A stretch of 64,000 nucleotides of DNA from assembly GCF_010727945.1 (NCBI RefSeq), contig NZ_AP022569.1, positions 186,001 through 250,000 on the forward strand. Direction: 5' to 3'. This document shows, piece after piece, positions 33,834-44,318 of this stretch. The notes beneath the pieces were generated by a model. That model made no database searches and was not told the DNA's origin. It was given only the letters and a program-made list of their open reading frames with translations. A program made the position numbers and the translations under genes. This DNA comes from Mycobacterium cookii (GTDB taxonomy: Bacteria > Actinomycetota > Actinomycetes > Mycobacteriales > Mycobacteriaceae). The stretch's first letter is position 1; each line of letters begins with the position of its first letter.

Positions 33834-34649
33834 ATGGCCAATCCGTTCGTCAAAGCCTGGAAGTACGTCATGGCGCTGTTCAACGCCAAGATCGACGAAC
33901 ATGCCGACCCCAAAGTGCAGATCCAGCAGGCTATCGAGGAGGCGCAGCGCCAGCACCAGGCGCTGACCCAGCAGGCCGCATCGGTGATCGGCAACCAGCG
34001 TCAGCTGGAGATGCGGCTCAACCGGCAACTGGCGGACATCGAAAAGCTCCAGGTCAACGTCCGGCAGGCGGTGACACTTGCCGATCAGGCCACCGCCGCC
34101 GGTGACGCCGCCAAAGCCACCGAATACAACAACGCCGCCGAGGCGTTCGCGGCCCAGCTGGTGACGGCCGAGCAGAGCGTCGAAGACCTCAAGGGGCTAC
34201 ACGACCAGGCGCTCAACGCCGCCGCGCAGGCGAAGAAGGCCGTCGAGCAGAACGCGATGGTGCTGCAGCAGAAGATCGCCGAGCGCACCAAGCTGCTCAG
34301 CCAGCTCGAGCAGGCCAAGATGCAGGAGCAGGTCAGCGCGTCGCTGCGGTCGATGAGTGAGATCGCCGCACCCGGTACGACGCCGAGCCTCGACGAGGTC
34401 CGCGACAAGATCGAACGCCGCTACGCCAACGCGCTGGGTCAGGCCGAGCTTGCGCAGAACTCGGTGCAGGGCCGCATGCTCGAGGTCGAACAGGCCGGCG
34501 TGCAGATGGCCGGCCACTCGCGGTTGGAGCAGATCCGCGCGTCCATGCGTGGCGAGGCATTGCCGGCAGGCGGGTCGACGAGCGCTCCGGCGGCCACCCC
34601 GGCCGCGGCCCCGCAGACGGCGCCCACCGAAAAGCCCATCGGCCAGTAG
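33834..34649 (+). CDS. pspA: PspA/IM30 family membrane-stress protein (35-kDa antigen)
   Basis: 271-residue peripheral membrane scaffold that protects damaged inner membrane; corresponds to Rv2744c. Starts with the amphipathic helix [20 protein letters not shown], then long coiled-coil helices (residues about 25-200), and ends in an Ala/Pro/Thr-rich tail. It lies 77 bp after clgR and seven bases before pspM. In M. tuberculosis these gene products form one envelope-preserving system in which PspA also binds ClgR. Confidence 0.95.
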   Translation: MANPFVKAWKYVMALFNAKIDEHADPKVQIQQAIEEAQRQHQALTQQAASVIGNQRQLEMRLNRQLADIEKLQVNVRQAVTLADQATAAGDAAKATEYNNAAEAFAAQLVTAEQSVEDLKGLHDQALNAAAQAKKAVEQNAMVLQQKIAERTKLLSQLEQAKMQEQVSASLRSMSEIAAPGTTPSLDEVRDKIERRYANALGQAELAQNSVQGRMLEVEQAGVQMAGHSRLEQIRASMRGEALPAGGSTSAPAATPAAAPQTAPTEKPIGQ

Positions 34650-34655
34650 GGCGAT

Positions 34656-35477
34656 ATGGCGGTCCATTCCGGTCACGGCGCGTCCTGGCGGGCGTTGCTG
34701 TTGCGCGGCTTCGACTTCGCCGACGGGCTCGCCGACACGGTGGCGCGAAAGATCAGCGCAGCCAACGATCCTCGGGAGAAGTTGTTGCGCCGGCGCCGGC
34801 GTGCGCTGCGGTGGGGCCTGATTTTCGTTGCGGGAACGGTGTTCTGGGCTGCGACGACGCTCGTGCTGGCGGCCTGGGGCTGGTTCGCGCTGCTGCTGGA
34901 GATCACCGGCGGCGTCGCGGTGGCGCAAGCGATGATCGCGACGCTGCTACTCATTCGCTACGGCTGGCTGAAATCGGAGCCGCTGCCGGCCCAGCGGCCG
35001 ACCAACTCCCGGCGCCTGCCGCCGCTGAGTTCGGCGGCCCGCTCGGCGATGTCGGCGCTGGGCGCATCGGAGCGCGGCTTCTTTTCGCTGATCGGCGTCA
35101 TGGAACGTGGAAACATGCTGCCCGCCAGCGAGATTCACGAATTGACCATCGCGGCCAACCAGAGCTCGGCCGCGATGGCGGCGACCGCGGCCGAGGTGGT
35201 CTCGATGGAGCGGGCGGCGACGGGCACTCCGCAGTCGCGGTCATATCTGACACCCACGATCAACGCGTTCACCGCGCAGTTGAGTGCGGGCGTGCGACAG
35301 TACAACGAAATGGTTACCGCTGCAGCGCAATTGGTGTCATCGGCGAGTGGCGACCATGGCTCCGCGCTGATGGCGTCGCGGCAGCGTTACCGCGCCGAGT
35401 TGGCCGGTGCGACGGATCGGTTGGTCGGCTGGTCGCAGGCGTTCGACGAACTCGGCGGACTGCCGCGCCGGGCCTAG
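34656..35477 (+). CDS. pspM: PspM, membrane partner of PspA (Rv2743c-like)
   Basis: 273 residues with two adjacent membrane helices (about residues 52-95: WGLIFVAGTVFWAATTLVLA and LLLEITGGVAVAQAMIATLL), a basic N-terminal stretch RRRRRALR before them and a soluble C-terminal half. Seven bases after pspA. The position and topology fit Rv2743c (PspM), which tethers PspA at the membrane. The fourth H37Rv operon member (Rv2742c, PspN) is not found; a convergent DUF5313 gene follows after three bases. Confidence 0.85.
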   Translation: MAVHSGHGASWRALLLRGFDFADGLADTVARKISAANDPREKLLRRRRRALRWGLIFVAGTVFWAATTLVLAAWGWFALLLEITGGVAVAQAMIATLLLIRYGWLKSEPLPAQRPTNSRRLPPLSSAARSAMSALGASERGFFSLIGVMERGNMLPASEIHELTIAANQSSAAMAATAAEVVSMERAATGTPQSRSYLTPTINAFTAQLSAGVRQYNEMVTAAAQLVSSASGDHGSALMASRQRYRAELAGATDRLVGWSQAFDELGGLPRRA

Positions 35478-35480
35478 CCG

Positions 35481-35870
35481 TCAATCAGACCGCGGGCCAT
35501 AGCGGTCGATGTACGACTGACGCATCTGCTCCTCGCGCTTGCTGCGGCGTGCGTCGACGAGCTTCGGATCCAGGTTGTGCACCTGCAACATGTGACGGCG
35601 CCACACCTTGTTCAGCGCGTGCGAGAAGTACACGAACGGAATGAGGATCGGCAGCGTCATGCTCAGGTGCACGTCCAGCGTCGTCGGGATCAGCCAGAAC
35701 GGGGCGAGTACCAACACCGCCGGAACCGCGACGCGGCGCATCATCCGGCCCGTCGCGCCCTTGCCCGCCAGATCGTTGCGCACCCAGTCCCGCATCGAGT
35801 CGGGCAGCCGGGCTCCGCAGCAGTAGCGGACGAACTGGACCGCGTTGGGGCGGGCGGCGCTGTCGCTCAT
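35481..35870 (-). CDS. DUF5313 family membrane protein
   Basis: 129 residues. VQFVRYCCGARLPDSMRDWV at the start is the DUF5313 signature of actinobacterial membrane proteins; two hydrophobic helices follow (about residues 46-62 and 70-85, with LSMTLPILIPFVYFSHAL), then a basic tail. Function unknown. It lies five bases after ephG on the same strand and occupies the place where H37Rv has Rv2742c and PE_PGRS47. Confidence 0.75.
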   Translation of the reverse strand: MSDSAARPNAVQFVRYCCGARLPDSMRDWVRNDLAGKGATGRMMRRVAVPAVLVLAPFWLIPTTLDVHLSMTLPILIPFVYFSHALNKVWRRHMLQVHNLDPKLVDARRSKREEQMRQSYIDRYGPRSD

Positions 35871-35875
35871 CGCGG

Positions 35876-36298
35876 TTACAGCGATGCCCGAAGCGACGGC
35901 ACCACGAGCCCGGCGATGCCGCGCAGCGTTGCCTTGAACATGTCGAAGAAGTCGAAGTAGTCCCGCCAGAGCGTGATCTGGCCGTCGTGCACCTCGAACA
36001 CGCCGCAGACCCAGAACTGCAGCCGCAGGCGGCCCAAGATCAGCGCATCGGTGCGCTCGGTGAGCACCGCGGCGCCGTCGGCGGCGATGCGGTGGATCTT
36101 CACCTCGAACGCGCTGGCACCGCCCAACGGGCTGAAGAGCTTCATCGCTCGCCTGCGGCCGTGGATCGTCGGCAAACCGACGTTCTGGTAGACGAGATCG
36201 TCGGCAAGCGCGGCGCCTGCGGTGTCGAGGTCCGCATCCTGCAGCGCATGCAGGAAGACCTCGACGGTGCGGGTGTTCTCGAGAGTCAGCTCGGTCAT
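35876..36298 (-). CDS. ephG: Limonene-1,2-epoxide hydrolase-like protein EphG
   Basis: 140-residue alpha+beta barrel epoxide hydrolase, corresponding to Rv2740, a mycobacterial enzyme that accepts steroid and lipid epoxides. The catalytic Asp-Arg-Asp set is seen in LTERTD (Arg and Asp about 82-84) and WRDYFDFF (Asp about 117). LVYQNVGLPTIHGRR carries the Tyr/Asn that position water. ATG at 36298 is chosen; the frame is open far upstream without homology. Divergent from the glycosyltransferase gene 36 bp away. Confidence 0.9.
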   Translation of the reverse strand: MTELTLENTRTVEVFLHALQDADLDTAGAALADDLVYQNVGLPTIHGRRRAMKLFSPLGGASAFEVKIHRIAADGAAVLTERTDALILGRLRLQFWVCGVFEVHDGQITLWRDYFDFFDMFKATLRGIAGLVVPSLRASL

Positions 36299-36334
36299 GA
36301 CCAACAGCCTAAGCCGCTGTGGCAGGGTAAGGCG

Positions 36335-37492
36335 ATGCGCGTCGCGGTGGTGGCCGGACCGGACCCGGGCCACTCGTTTCCGGCGATCGCGCTCTGTCAA
36401 CGGTTTCTGGCCGCCGGCGACGCACCGACTCTGCTGACCGGCGTGGAATGGATCGACACCGCGCGCGCCGTCGGTGTCGACGCCGTCGAGCTGCTCGGGC
36501 TCGACGCAACCGAAGACGACGACGACCTCGACGACGGCGCCAAGCTCCACCGGCGCGCAGCCCGGATGGCGGTGCTGAATGCCCCGCAGCTGCAGGCGAT
36601 GACGCTGGACTTGGTGGTGTCCGACGTCATCACCGCGTGCGGCGGCATGGCGGCCGAGCTGCTGGGTATCCCGTGGGTCGAGCTGAACCCGCATCCGCTG
36701 TATCGACCGTCGAAAGGGTTGCCGCCGTTGGGAAGTGGGCTGGCACCCGGGACCGGCATCCGGGGCCGGCTGAGGGACGCCACGATGCGTGCGCTGACCG
36801 CGAGGTCCTGGCGCGCCGGGCTTCGGCAGCGATCCGAGGCTCGGGTTGGAATCGGTTTGCCGGCAAGCGATCCCGGCCCACTGCGACGACTGATCGCGAC
36901 GCTGCCCGCCCTTGAGGTACCGCGGCCGGACTGGCCCGCCGAAGCCATCGTGGTGGGCCCGCTGCACTTCGAGCCGACCGAGCAGGTGTTGCCGATCCCG
37001 CCCGGCTCGGGGCCGGTGGTGATGGTGGCGCCGTCGACGGCGACGACCGGGACGCGGGGGATGGCCGAGACCGCGCTGGACGCCCTGGGTTCCCTCGGTG
37101 CGCGGGTGGTGGTGTCGCGGCTGAACGGGTCGGACCTGACCGTGCCGCCGTGGGCGGTGGTCGGGTTGGGCCGCCAGGACGCTCTGCTCGCCGAAGCCGA
37201 CCTGGCCATCTGCGGCGGCGGGCACGGCATGGTCGCCAAGTCGCTGCTGGCCGGTGTCCCGCTGGTGGTGGTCCCCGGCGGCGGAGATCAATGGGAGATC
37301 GCCAACCGGGTGGCGCGGCAGGGGAGTGGGCGGCTGGTGCGGCCGTTGACCGGCGAGGCGTTGGCCGAGGCTGCCGGCGAGGTGCTGGCGACGCCGAGTT
37401 ACCGCGACGCCGCACGGCGCGCCGCGGCCGGTGCCGCCGGGGTCGCCGACCCGGTGCGGGTGTGCCATGAGGCGCTGGTCTCGGCTCGGTAG
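36335..37492 (+). CDS. Glycosyltransferase, GT-B fold (UGT/MGT-like, Rv2739c-type)
   Basis: 385 residues. N-terminal VAVVAGPDPGHSFPAIALCQ is the acceptor-side fold of macrolide/UGT-like glycosyltransferases. The C-terminal donor site contains DLAICGGGHGMVAKSLLAGV followed by PLVVVPGGGDQWEIANRVA, equal to the HGG-T-E...P-x-DQ motif of this class but with a Gly-rich variation. Substrate unknown; probably glycosylates a lipid or secondary metabolite. ATG at 36335. Next gene starts 10 bp after its stop. Confidence 0.85.
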   Translation: MRVAVVAGPDPGHSFPAIALCQRFLAAGDAPTLLTGVEWIDTARAVGVDAVELLGLDATEDDDDLDDGAKLHRRAARMAVLNAPQLQAMTLDLVVSDVITACGGMAAELLGIPWVELNPHPLYRPSKGLPPLGSGLAPGTGIRGRLRDATMRALTARSWRAGLRQRSEARVGIGLPASDPGPLRRLIATLPALEVPRPDWPAEAIVVGPLHFEPTEQVLPIPPGSGPVVMVAPSTATTGTRGMAETALDALGSLGARVVVSRLNGSDLTVPPWAVVGLGRQDALLAEADLAICGGGHGMVAKSLLAGVPLVVVPGGGDQWEIANRVARQGSGRLVRPLTGEALAEAAGEVLATPSYRDAARRAAAGAAGVADPVRVCHEALVSAR

Positions 37493-37502
37493 CTTGGTCC
37501 CC

Positions 37503-37697
37503 GTGCGGCTGACGGAATTCCACGATCGGGTGACCCTGCGATTCGGCACGACCTACGGCGCTTCGGTGCTGGCTGATCATGTGCTGACCGGGTTCGACGG
37601 GCGTACCGCGGCGCAGGCGATCGAGGACGGCGTGGAACCTCGCGATGTCTGGCGGGCGCTCTGTGTGGACTTCGACGTGCCCCGCGAACAGTGGTGA
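37503..37697 (+). CDS. DUF3046 family small protein (Rv2738c-type)
   Basis: 64 residues from GTG 37503 (VRLTEFHDRVTLRFGTTYGA). The fold-size, the RLTEFH start and the end DVWRALCVDFDVPREQW are the DUF3046 family, found just upstream of recA in most mycobacteria. Function unknown; conservation of position next to recA suggests a DNA-damage link but there is no direct evidence. Confidence 0.9.
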   Translation: MRLTEFHDRVTLRFGTTYGASVLADHVLTGFDGRTAAQAIEDGVEPRDVWRALCVDFDVPREQW

Positions 37698-37735
37698 TCT
37701 GACCCCGGACACGCCGACGGCGCGCCTGCTTGCAT

Positions 37736-37751
37736 TCGAACACCTGTTCGC
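37736..37751. promoter_or_regulatory. LexA-binding SOS box upstream of recA
   Basis: TCGAAC-ACCT-GTTCGC matches the mycobacterial SOS box TCGAAC-N4-GTTCGA with one mismatch. It lies 112 bp before the recA start, as in M. tuberculosis, and gives LexA-controlled induction. Confidence 0.9.
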
Positions 37752-37780
37752 TACTGTGGTGATCGTTCGACGAGCCCGAC

Positions 37781-37803
37781 TTGTCGGTGGGCTGCTTTAA
37801 CGT
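37781..37803 (+). promoter_or_regulatory. LexA-independent (PafBC/RecA-NDp type) promoter of recA
   Basis: TTGTCGGTG, eight bases, TAACGT. This fits the published mycobacterial RecA-NDp consensus tTGTCRgtg-N8-TAnnnT exactly. It sits between the SOS box and recA, so recA has two damage inputs. An identical upstream element occurs before chiZ. Confidence 0.88.
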
Positions 37804-37863
37804 CACGGCCAACTGACCGAGACCGGTCAAACCGAACAACGACTACACCGAGAGGTAAGCACC

Positions 37864-38925
<1,062 letters not shown>

Positions 38926-39455
38926 GCCGTCTCGCGACGAGCAGGCGCGGGCGCTGTGCTTGCGCCTGCTCACCGCGAGGGCTCGGACCCGCGCCGAGCT
39001 GGCCGGTCAGCTGGCCAAGCGAGGGTATCCCGACGACGTCAGCACCCGGGTGCTGGATCGGCTGGCCGATGTCGGGCTGGTGGACGACGTGGACTTCGCC
39101 GAACAGTGGGTGCACTCGCGGCGGGCGAACGCCGGAAAGGGCAAGCGTGCATTGGCCGCTGAGCTGCACACCAAGGGCATCGACAACGAGGTGATCACCT
39201 CGGTGCTCGGGGACATCAACCCCGCGGCCGAGCGCGGACGCGCCGAAGAGCTGGTTCGCAAGAAGCTGCGACGGGAAGACCTGAGCGACGACGACCTTCG
39301 GTTACGCCGCCGGTTGGTGGCGATGCTGGCACGCCGCGGGTACAGCCAGACGATGGCCTACGACGTGGTCAGCGCCGAGTTGGCGGCCGAGCGGGAGCGC
39401 CGGCGCGTCTAGGTCGGCCGAACGCCGCGGTGCCGCGTCGCCGTACCATGGCCCA

Positions 39456-41009
39456 GTGACTTCGATGGTGACCTCGGACGCAGCGCCCGCTGCGCCGGCT
39501 GTGCCTTCGCCGACGCCAGGGGCGCCGGTGCGCACTTACGAGGTCCGCACCTACGGATGTCAGATGAACGTCCACGACTCCGAGCGGCTGGCAGGTCTGC
39601 TGGAGGCCGCGGGCTACCGGCGGGCGACTGACGGCGCGGACGCCGACGTGGTGGTGTTCAACACCTGCGCGGTGCGGGAGAACGCCGACAACAAGCTGTA
39701 CGGCAACATCAGCCACCTGGCCCCGCGTAAGCGCAGCAATCCCGACATGCAGATCGCGGTCGGCGGATGCCTGGCGCAGAAGGACAAAGACTCGGTGCTG
39801 GCCAAGGCGCCATGGGTCGACGTGGTGTTCGGCACGCACAACATCGGGTCGCTGCCCACGCTGCTCGAGCGGGCTCGGCACAACCGGGTCGCCCAGGTGG
39901 AGATCGCCGACGCATTGCAGCAATTCCCGTCGTCGTTGCCTGCTGCCCGTGAATCCGCTTACGCCGCTTGGGTTTCCATCTCGGTGGGATGCAACAACAG
40001 CTGCACGTTCTGCATCGTGCCGTCGTTGCGCGGCAAGGAGGTCGACCGCAGCCCGGACGACATCCTGGCCGAGGTGCGATCGCTGGTCGACGACGGCGTA
40101 CTGGAAATCACGCTGCTCGGCCAGAACGTCAACGCCTATGGCGTGTCGTTCGCCGACCCGCAACTGCCGCGCAACCGTGGTGCCTTCGCTGAGCTGTTGA
40201 CCGCATGCGGGCGTATCGACGGCCTTGAGCGGGTGCGGTTCACCTCGCCTCATCCGGCCGAATTCACCGACGACGTGATCGCGGCCATGGCCACAACGCC
40301 CAACGTCTGCCCGACCCTGCACATGCCTCTGCAGTCCGGATCGGACCGGGTGCTGCGCGCCATGCGCCGCTCCTACCGGGCCGATCGTTATCTCGGCATC
40401 ATCGACCGGGTGCGGGCGGCCATGCCGCACGCCGCGATCACCACCGATCTGATCGTCGGCTTCCCCGGCGAGACCGAAGACGACTTCGCCGCCACACTCG
40501 ACGTCGTCCGGCAGGCCCGGTTCGCCAGCGCATTCACGTTCCAGTACTCCAAGCGGCCGGGCACTCCCGCCGCCGACCTCGACGGACAACTGCCGAAAGC
40601 CGTTGTGCAGGAACGCTACGAGCGACTGATCGAGCTGCAGGACCAGATCGCCTGGGAGGAGAACCTCAACCAGGTCGGGCGGACCGTCGAGTTGCTCGTC
40701 GCCACCGGTGAAGGCCGCAAGGACGAGCGCACCGCCAGGATGAGCGGCCGCGCTCGCGACGGGCGCCTGGTGCATTTCGCGCCCGGTGGCCAACAAGTGC
40801 GCCCGGGTGACGTCGTCACGACGACGATCACCGGCGCGGCGCCACATCACCTGATCGCCGACGGCGACGTCATCAGTTACCGACGCACCCGCGCCGGCGA
40901 CGCGCACGCCGCAGGTCAGCGTCCGCGCGGCACCGGCTCATTAATTCTCGGCATGCCCGCGATCGGACAGCCTGCCGCGTCAACGGAAACACTGGGGTGC
41001 CCACGATGA
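39456..41009 (+). CDS. miaB: tRNA-2-methylthio-N6-dimethylallyladenosine synthase
   Basis: Radical-SAM methylthiotransferase that modifies A37 of tRNAs reading UNN codons. 517 residues. The N-terminal UPF0004 domain has three Cys (YGCQMN, NTCAVR, GGCLAQ) for the auxiliary cluster; the radical-SAM cluster is CNNSCTFC (about residues 179-186); a TRAM domain ends the protein ([17 protein letters not shown] onward). It acts on the isopentenylated base made by MiaA, also in this window. GTG at 39456. Its stop overlaps the ATG of the next gene. Confidence 0.96.
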   Translation: MTSMVTSDAAPAAPAVPSPTPGAPVRTYEVRTYGCQMNVHDSERLAGLLEAAGYRRATDGADADVVVFNTCAVRENADNKLYGNISHLAPRKRSNPDMQIAVGGCLAQKDKDSVLAKAPWVDVVFGTHNIGSLPTLLERARHNRVAQVEIADALQQFPSSLPAARESAYAAWVSISVGCNNSCTFCIVPSLRGKEVDRSPDDILAEVRSLVDDGVLEITLLGQNVNAYGVSFADPQLPRNRGAFAELLTACGRIDGLERVRFTSPHPAEFTDDVIAAMATTPNVCPTLHMPLQSGSDRVLRAMRRSYRADRYLGIIDRVRAAMPHAAITTDLIVGFPGETEDDFAATLDVVRQARFASAFTFQYSKRPGTPAADLDGQLPKAVVQERYERLIELQDQIAWEENLNQVGRTVELLVATGEGRKDERTARMSGRARDGRLVHFAPGGQQVRPGDVVTTTITGAAPHHLIADGDVISYRRTRAGDAHAAGQRPRGTGSLILGMPAIGQPAASTETLGCPR

Positions 41010-41620
41010 GCCGCAACGAGGGTGAATTCGACGCTTTCCGCGACGACATCGAAGCTGCGGAACGCCGAATCGCTCGCGAAATCGAGCCGGGCGCACGAGC
41101 GTTGGTTGTCGCCGTGCTGGTGTTCGTGCTGATCGGATCGTTCGCCCTGCCGCACACCGGCGACGTGCGTGGCTGGGATGTCTTGTTCGCGACCCACGGC
41201 GCCGGCAAGGCGGCGATCGCGCTGCCGTCACGCGTATTCAGTTGGCTCGCTTTAGTTTTCGGTGTCGGTTTCTCGATGCTGGCGCTGTTGACCCGACGCT
41301 GGGCGTTGGCGTGGATCGCGTTGGCGGGCTCGGCGGTGGCCTGCGCGGCCGGTCTGCTGGCCGTGTGGTCCCGGCAGACCGTCGCCCACGGGCATCCGGG
41401 TCCCGGCGTCGGGCTGGTGGTCGCCTGGATCACGATCATTCTGCTGACGTTTCACTGGGCGCGCGTCGTCTGGTCGCGCACGATCGTGCAGCTCGCCGCT
41501 GAGGAGCAGCGCCGCAAGGCGGCCGCCCACGAGCAGGCCCGGACACTGCTGGAGACTCTGGACGACCCGAATAGCGCCCAGCCGCCCAAACCCAACGGCA
41601 CGGCCCCGGGGTCGGTTTGA
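41006..41620 (+). CDS. Conserved membrane protein (Rv2732c-type)
   Basis: 204 residues with four hydrophobic helices (about 33-53, 75-95, 100-120 and 132-152) between a charged N-terminus ([20 protein letters not shown]) and a Gln/Ala-rich C-terminal helix. Function unknown. The ATG at 41006 overlaps the miaB stop (ATGA). Convergent with the DUF349 gene. Confidence 0.8.
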   Translation: MSRNEGEFDAFRDDIEAAERRIAREIEPGARALVVAVLVFVLIGSFALPHTGDVRGWDVLFATHGAGKAAIALPSRVFSWLALVFGVGFSMLALLTRRWALAWIALAGSAVACAAGLLAVWSRQTVAHGHPGPGVGLVVAWITIILLTFHWARVVWSRTIVQLAAEEQRRKAAAHEQARTLLETLDDPNSAQPPKPNGTAPGSV

Positions 41621-41622
41621 TT

Positions 41623-41667
41623 GCCCGGCTCCTCAACGGGCCGACGCGGCCCGCATCGTCGCCGGGC
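41623..41667. terminator. Hairpin region between convergent Rv2732c-like and DUF349 genes
   Basis: GCCCGGC (41623-41629) can pair with GCCGGGC (41661-41667), and within it CGGGCC (41637-41642) pairs with GGCCCG (41648-41653). GC-rich, no U-tract. Probably a shared terminator. Confidence 0.45.
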
Positions 41668-42989
41668 TAGCGCTTCTTGGTCAGTGCGTCAGCGGCCGCT
41701 TCAGCCCACTGCCGCCACTGCTCGGCGTTAGCCCTGGCCTGCTCGGCTTCCTTGGTCCGTCCTGCCGCCTCGGCCTTCTGGGCTTGGCGCTCGAACTGCT
41801 CGACACGTTCCCGGAACTGCTCGGCGCGAGCCTGAGCCTGCGGATCCGACCAGTCTGACTCGCCGGCGTCGCGCACCTTCTTTTCCACCGCGCGCAACCG
41901 CCGCTCGAGATCAGCGGAGCGTTCCCGGGGCACCTTGCCGATCGCGTCCCATTTCTCACCGATGGCCCGCAGCGCCGACCTGGCTGCTTCGTGATTACTG
42001 GTGTCGAGCTTTTCCGCCTCGGCCAGTAATGCTTCCTTGGCGACGGCGTTCGCGTGGAATTCGGCGTCACGTTCGGCGGTCGCGCTGTTGCGGGCTTTGA
42101 AGAAGGTGTCCTGAGCGGCTTTGAATCGGTGCCACAGTGCGTCGTCGACATCGCGGGCGGCACGTCCGGCCGCCTTCCAATCGGCGAGCAGCTTGCGGAA
42201 CTCGGCGCTGGTCGCTCCCCAGTCGGTGGAGTCAACGAGTTCCTCGGCTTGCACGCAGAGCCGCTCCTTGACCTCGCGGGCCCCGGCCCGGTCGCGGTCC
42301 AATTCGGCGAAATGCGAACCGCGGCGGCGATTGAACGTCTCGCGAGCAGCCGAATAGCGCTTCCACAGCGCGTCATCGGTCTTGCGGTCCAAGCCGTTGA
42401 TCGTCTTCCACTCATCGAGGATCGTGCGTAGCCGGTCGCCGGCGACCTTCCACTGCGTGGAGGTGTTGGCCAACTCCTCGGCCTCGGCGGCCAACGCTTC
42501 CTTGCGGGCGGTCTGCGCCGCGCGGTGCTCGTCGCGACGCGAGCGGTCCGCGGCCGCGCTGGCTTCGGCGTGTTCGGCGATGACGGCGAGGCGCGCGGCC
42601 AGCGCATCGATATCGCCGAGCACATTGGCGGTCGGTAACGTTTCGGCCAGCCCGGCGGCGGTCGCTTTGATCTTGCGGGCATCTCCGGTGCCCGCGGCCA
42701 GCCGCTCTTCGAGCAAGGTGATCTCGGTGCTCAGGTCGTCGAACCGCCGGCCGAAGTGGGTGAACGCCGCTTCGGTGTCGCCGGCCTGCCACGATCCGAT
42801 GATCCGCTCGCCGCCGGCGCTGACCAGCCAGACCGTTCCGTCGTCGTCGACGCGACCGAACTGGTGGGGATCGCTGGCCGGGGGTAACGCGACCGGGTGG
42901 GGATGAGGACGGGGTGTCGGTTTGGGCCCGGGCCGCGGTCCTGGCCGCGGGATGGGCCGCGGTTCGTTGTGTGGCTCGTCAGACGTCAT
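41667..42989 (-). CDS. DUF349 domain protein (Rv2731-type)
   Basis: 440 residues. A Pro/Arg/His-rich N-terminus (about 1-40) is followed by a small beta domain ([20 protein letters not shown]) and then helical DUF349 repeats with the recurring W-K-G-R-D-DALW-RF pattern ([20 protein letters not shown], and another near residue 200 with [15 protein letters not shown]). The C-terminus is coiled coil. Function unknown in bacteria. ATG at 42989; a TTG three bases earlier is possible. Confidence 0.85.
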   Translation of the reverse strand: MTSDEPHNEPRPIPRPGPRPGPKPTPRPHPHPVALPPASDPHQFGRVDDDGTVWLVSAGGERIIGSWQAGDTEAAFTHFGRRFDDLSTEITLLEERLAAGTGDARKIKATAAGLAETLPTANVLGDIDALAARLAVIAEHAEASAAADRSRRDEHRAAQTARKEALAAEAEELANTSTQWKVAGDRLRTILDEWKTINGLDRKTDDALWKRYSAARETFNRRRGSHFAELDRDRAGAREVKERLCVQAEELVDSTDWGATSAEFRKLLADWKAAGRAARDVDDALWHRFKAAQDTFFKARNSATAERDAEFHANAVAKEALLAEAEKLDTSNHEAARSALRAIGEKWDAIGKVPRERSADLERRLRAVEKKVRDAGESDWSDPQAQARAEQFRERVEQFERQAQKAEAAGRTKEAEQARANAEQWRQWAEAAADALTKKR

Positions 42990-43309
42990 CAACTGCCGTC
43001 ACCTACCCTTCGCGCGGTTATTGGCCGCGCACCTGCCGCGCATAGCGGCGCCGTCGATATGAGATACCTGTTCAGTATTGAAGCAGCTTGCCGCACGCAG
43101 CGTCCCGAGTTGGCGGCGCAGGCCATGTCGCCGCGGGTTTTGCCTGCGTCGATAAGGGATGTGGTGTACGCCGCAATCATCTGTTGCGCCGCACGCAATG
43201 TGCCACACGAGCCGCCGAATAGGGGTGCCGAAGACCGCGCGGCAGTGCGGCGCGACCGGTAGTCGACCTAAGCTGGCCGGAGTAATCGACGGTGAACAGG
43301 CGGTGAACG
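42990..43309. other. Gap of 320 bp without a convincing gene
   Basis: Between the divergent DUF349 and EamA-type transporter genes. A minus-strand frame (42999-43460) exists but overlaps the transporter start and has no family features. The region should hold the two divergent promoters; none fits a clear consensus by eye. Confidence 0.5.
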
Positions 43310-44221
43310 ATGCCGAAAGCGGACTTCGCAGCGCTGATCGCGCTCTGCGCCGCGCTGGCGTCTGCGGTGGGGGATGTGATCCGGCAGCGGTCGGCTCAGG
43401 AGGTAACCGACAAACAGGTCGGACATCTCGAGCTCTTCCGGCTGTCAGTACGAGACCCACGCTGGTGGCTGGGTGGCGCGGGAGCGGTCGCCAACTACAG
43501 CTTGCAGGCCGCCGCGTTGGCTCTGGGCTCGGTCATGCTGGTGACCGCGTTGCAGGTGACGTCGCTCTTGTTCGCTCTGCCGATCTATGCGCGGTTGGCC
43601 CATCACCGGGTGACGCGCTGGGAGTGGACGTGGGCGGTGACGCTGGCCGGTGCGCTGGCGGTGCTCGTCGCGATGGGCCACCCGGACGCCGGGAGCACGC
43701 GCGGTTCGCTGGGAACGTGGCTGTTGGTAATCGCGGTAATGGGTCCGGTCATGGTGTTGTGTGTGCTGGGCGCACGCGTCTGGTCGCGCGGTCCGGTGGC
43801 GCCGGTGCTGTTGGCGGTGGTGGCGGGTTCGGCGCTGGCGTTGTTCGCGGTGCTGACCAAAAGCGCCGTCGGGGCGGCGTCCGGCGGCGTCGGCGCATTT
43901 CTGCGCGCGCCCGAGTCGTACTGCCTGATACCGGCCGCGCTGGTCGGAATGATCTTCCAACAGTCGGCATTTCGCGCGGGTGCGCTGACCGCCTCATTGC
44001 CCACGGTGACCGTCGCCAAACCGGTGGTGGCCACGTTGCTCGGCGTCGTGGTGTTGAGGGAGGCGCTCAATGCCAGCGGCCCGCGACTGCTCGCGCTGGT
44101 CGCTGCCTCGATTCTGGTGGTGATCTCGACGATCGCACTGGCCCGTGGCGAAGCGGCGACCATCGCCGCAGGCGCCGGACACGACGTCGTCGTTCCTGAT
44201 GTGGCGGCGTCTCACGGTTAG
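43310..44221 (+). CDS. EamA/DMT-type transporter, copy 1
   Basis: 303 residues with about nine or ten transmembrane helices. The N-terminal ALASAVGDVIRQRSAQEVTD and later NYSLQAAALALGSVMLVTAL are the duplicated-half pattern of drug/metabolite transporters. GMIFQQSAFRAGALTASLPT and TVAKPVVATLLG mark the second half. A tandem paralogue of the same length follows after 97 bp. Related to Rv2729c. Substrate unknown. Confidence 0.82.
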   Translation: MPKADFAALIALCAALASAVGDVIRQRSAQEVTDKQVGHLELFRLSVRDPRWWLGGAGAVANYSLQAAALALGSVMLVTALQVTSLLFALPIYARLAHHRVTRWEWTWAVTLAGALAVLVAMGHPDAGSTRGSLGTWLLVIAVMGPVMVLCVLGARVWSRGPVAPVLLAVVAGSALALFAVLTKSAVGAASGGVGAFLRAPESYCLIPAALVGMIFQQSAFRAGALTASLPTVTVAKPVVATLLGVVVLREALNASGPRLLALVAASILVVISTIALARGEAATIAAGAGHDVVVPDVAASHG

Positions 44222-44318
44222 CTGCGGCGCGTGACACCCGGCCTTTCATCACCGCCGTCAGTACCGTGGCATGGAAGACTGCAGGTTCGGGCCGTTCGAC
44301 GACTGGGGGGAGGTAGCC

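Noticed and set aside
35876..37549. Very long minus-strand frame (557 codons) across ephG and the glycosyltransferase
   Set aside because: Only its last 140 codons form a known protein (EphG from ATG 36298); the rest is antisense to the glycosyltransferase.
42999..43460. Minus-strand frame of 153 codons between the DUF349 and transporter genes
   Set aside because: It runs antisense through the first 150 bp of the transporter and has a random Arg/Pro-rich composition. A similar doubtful frame (Rv2730) is annotated in H37Rv, but coding is not supported here.
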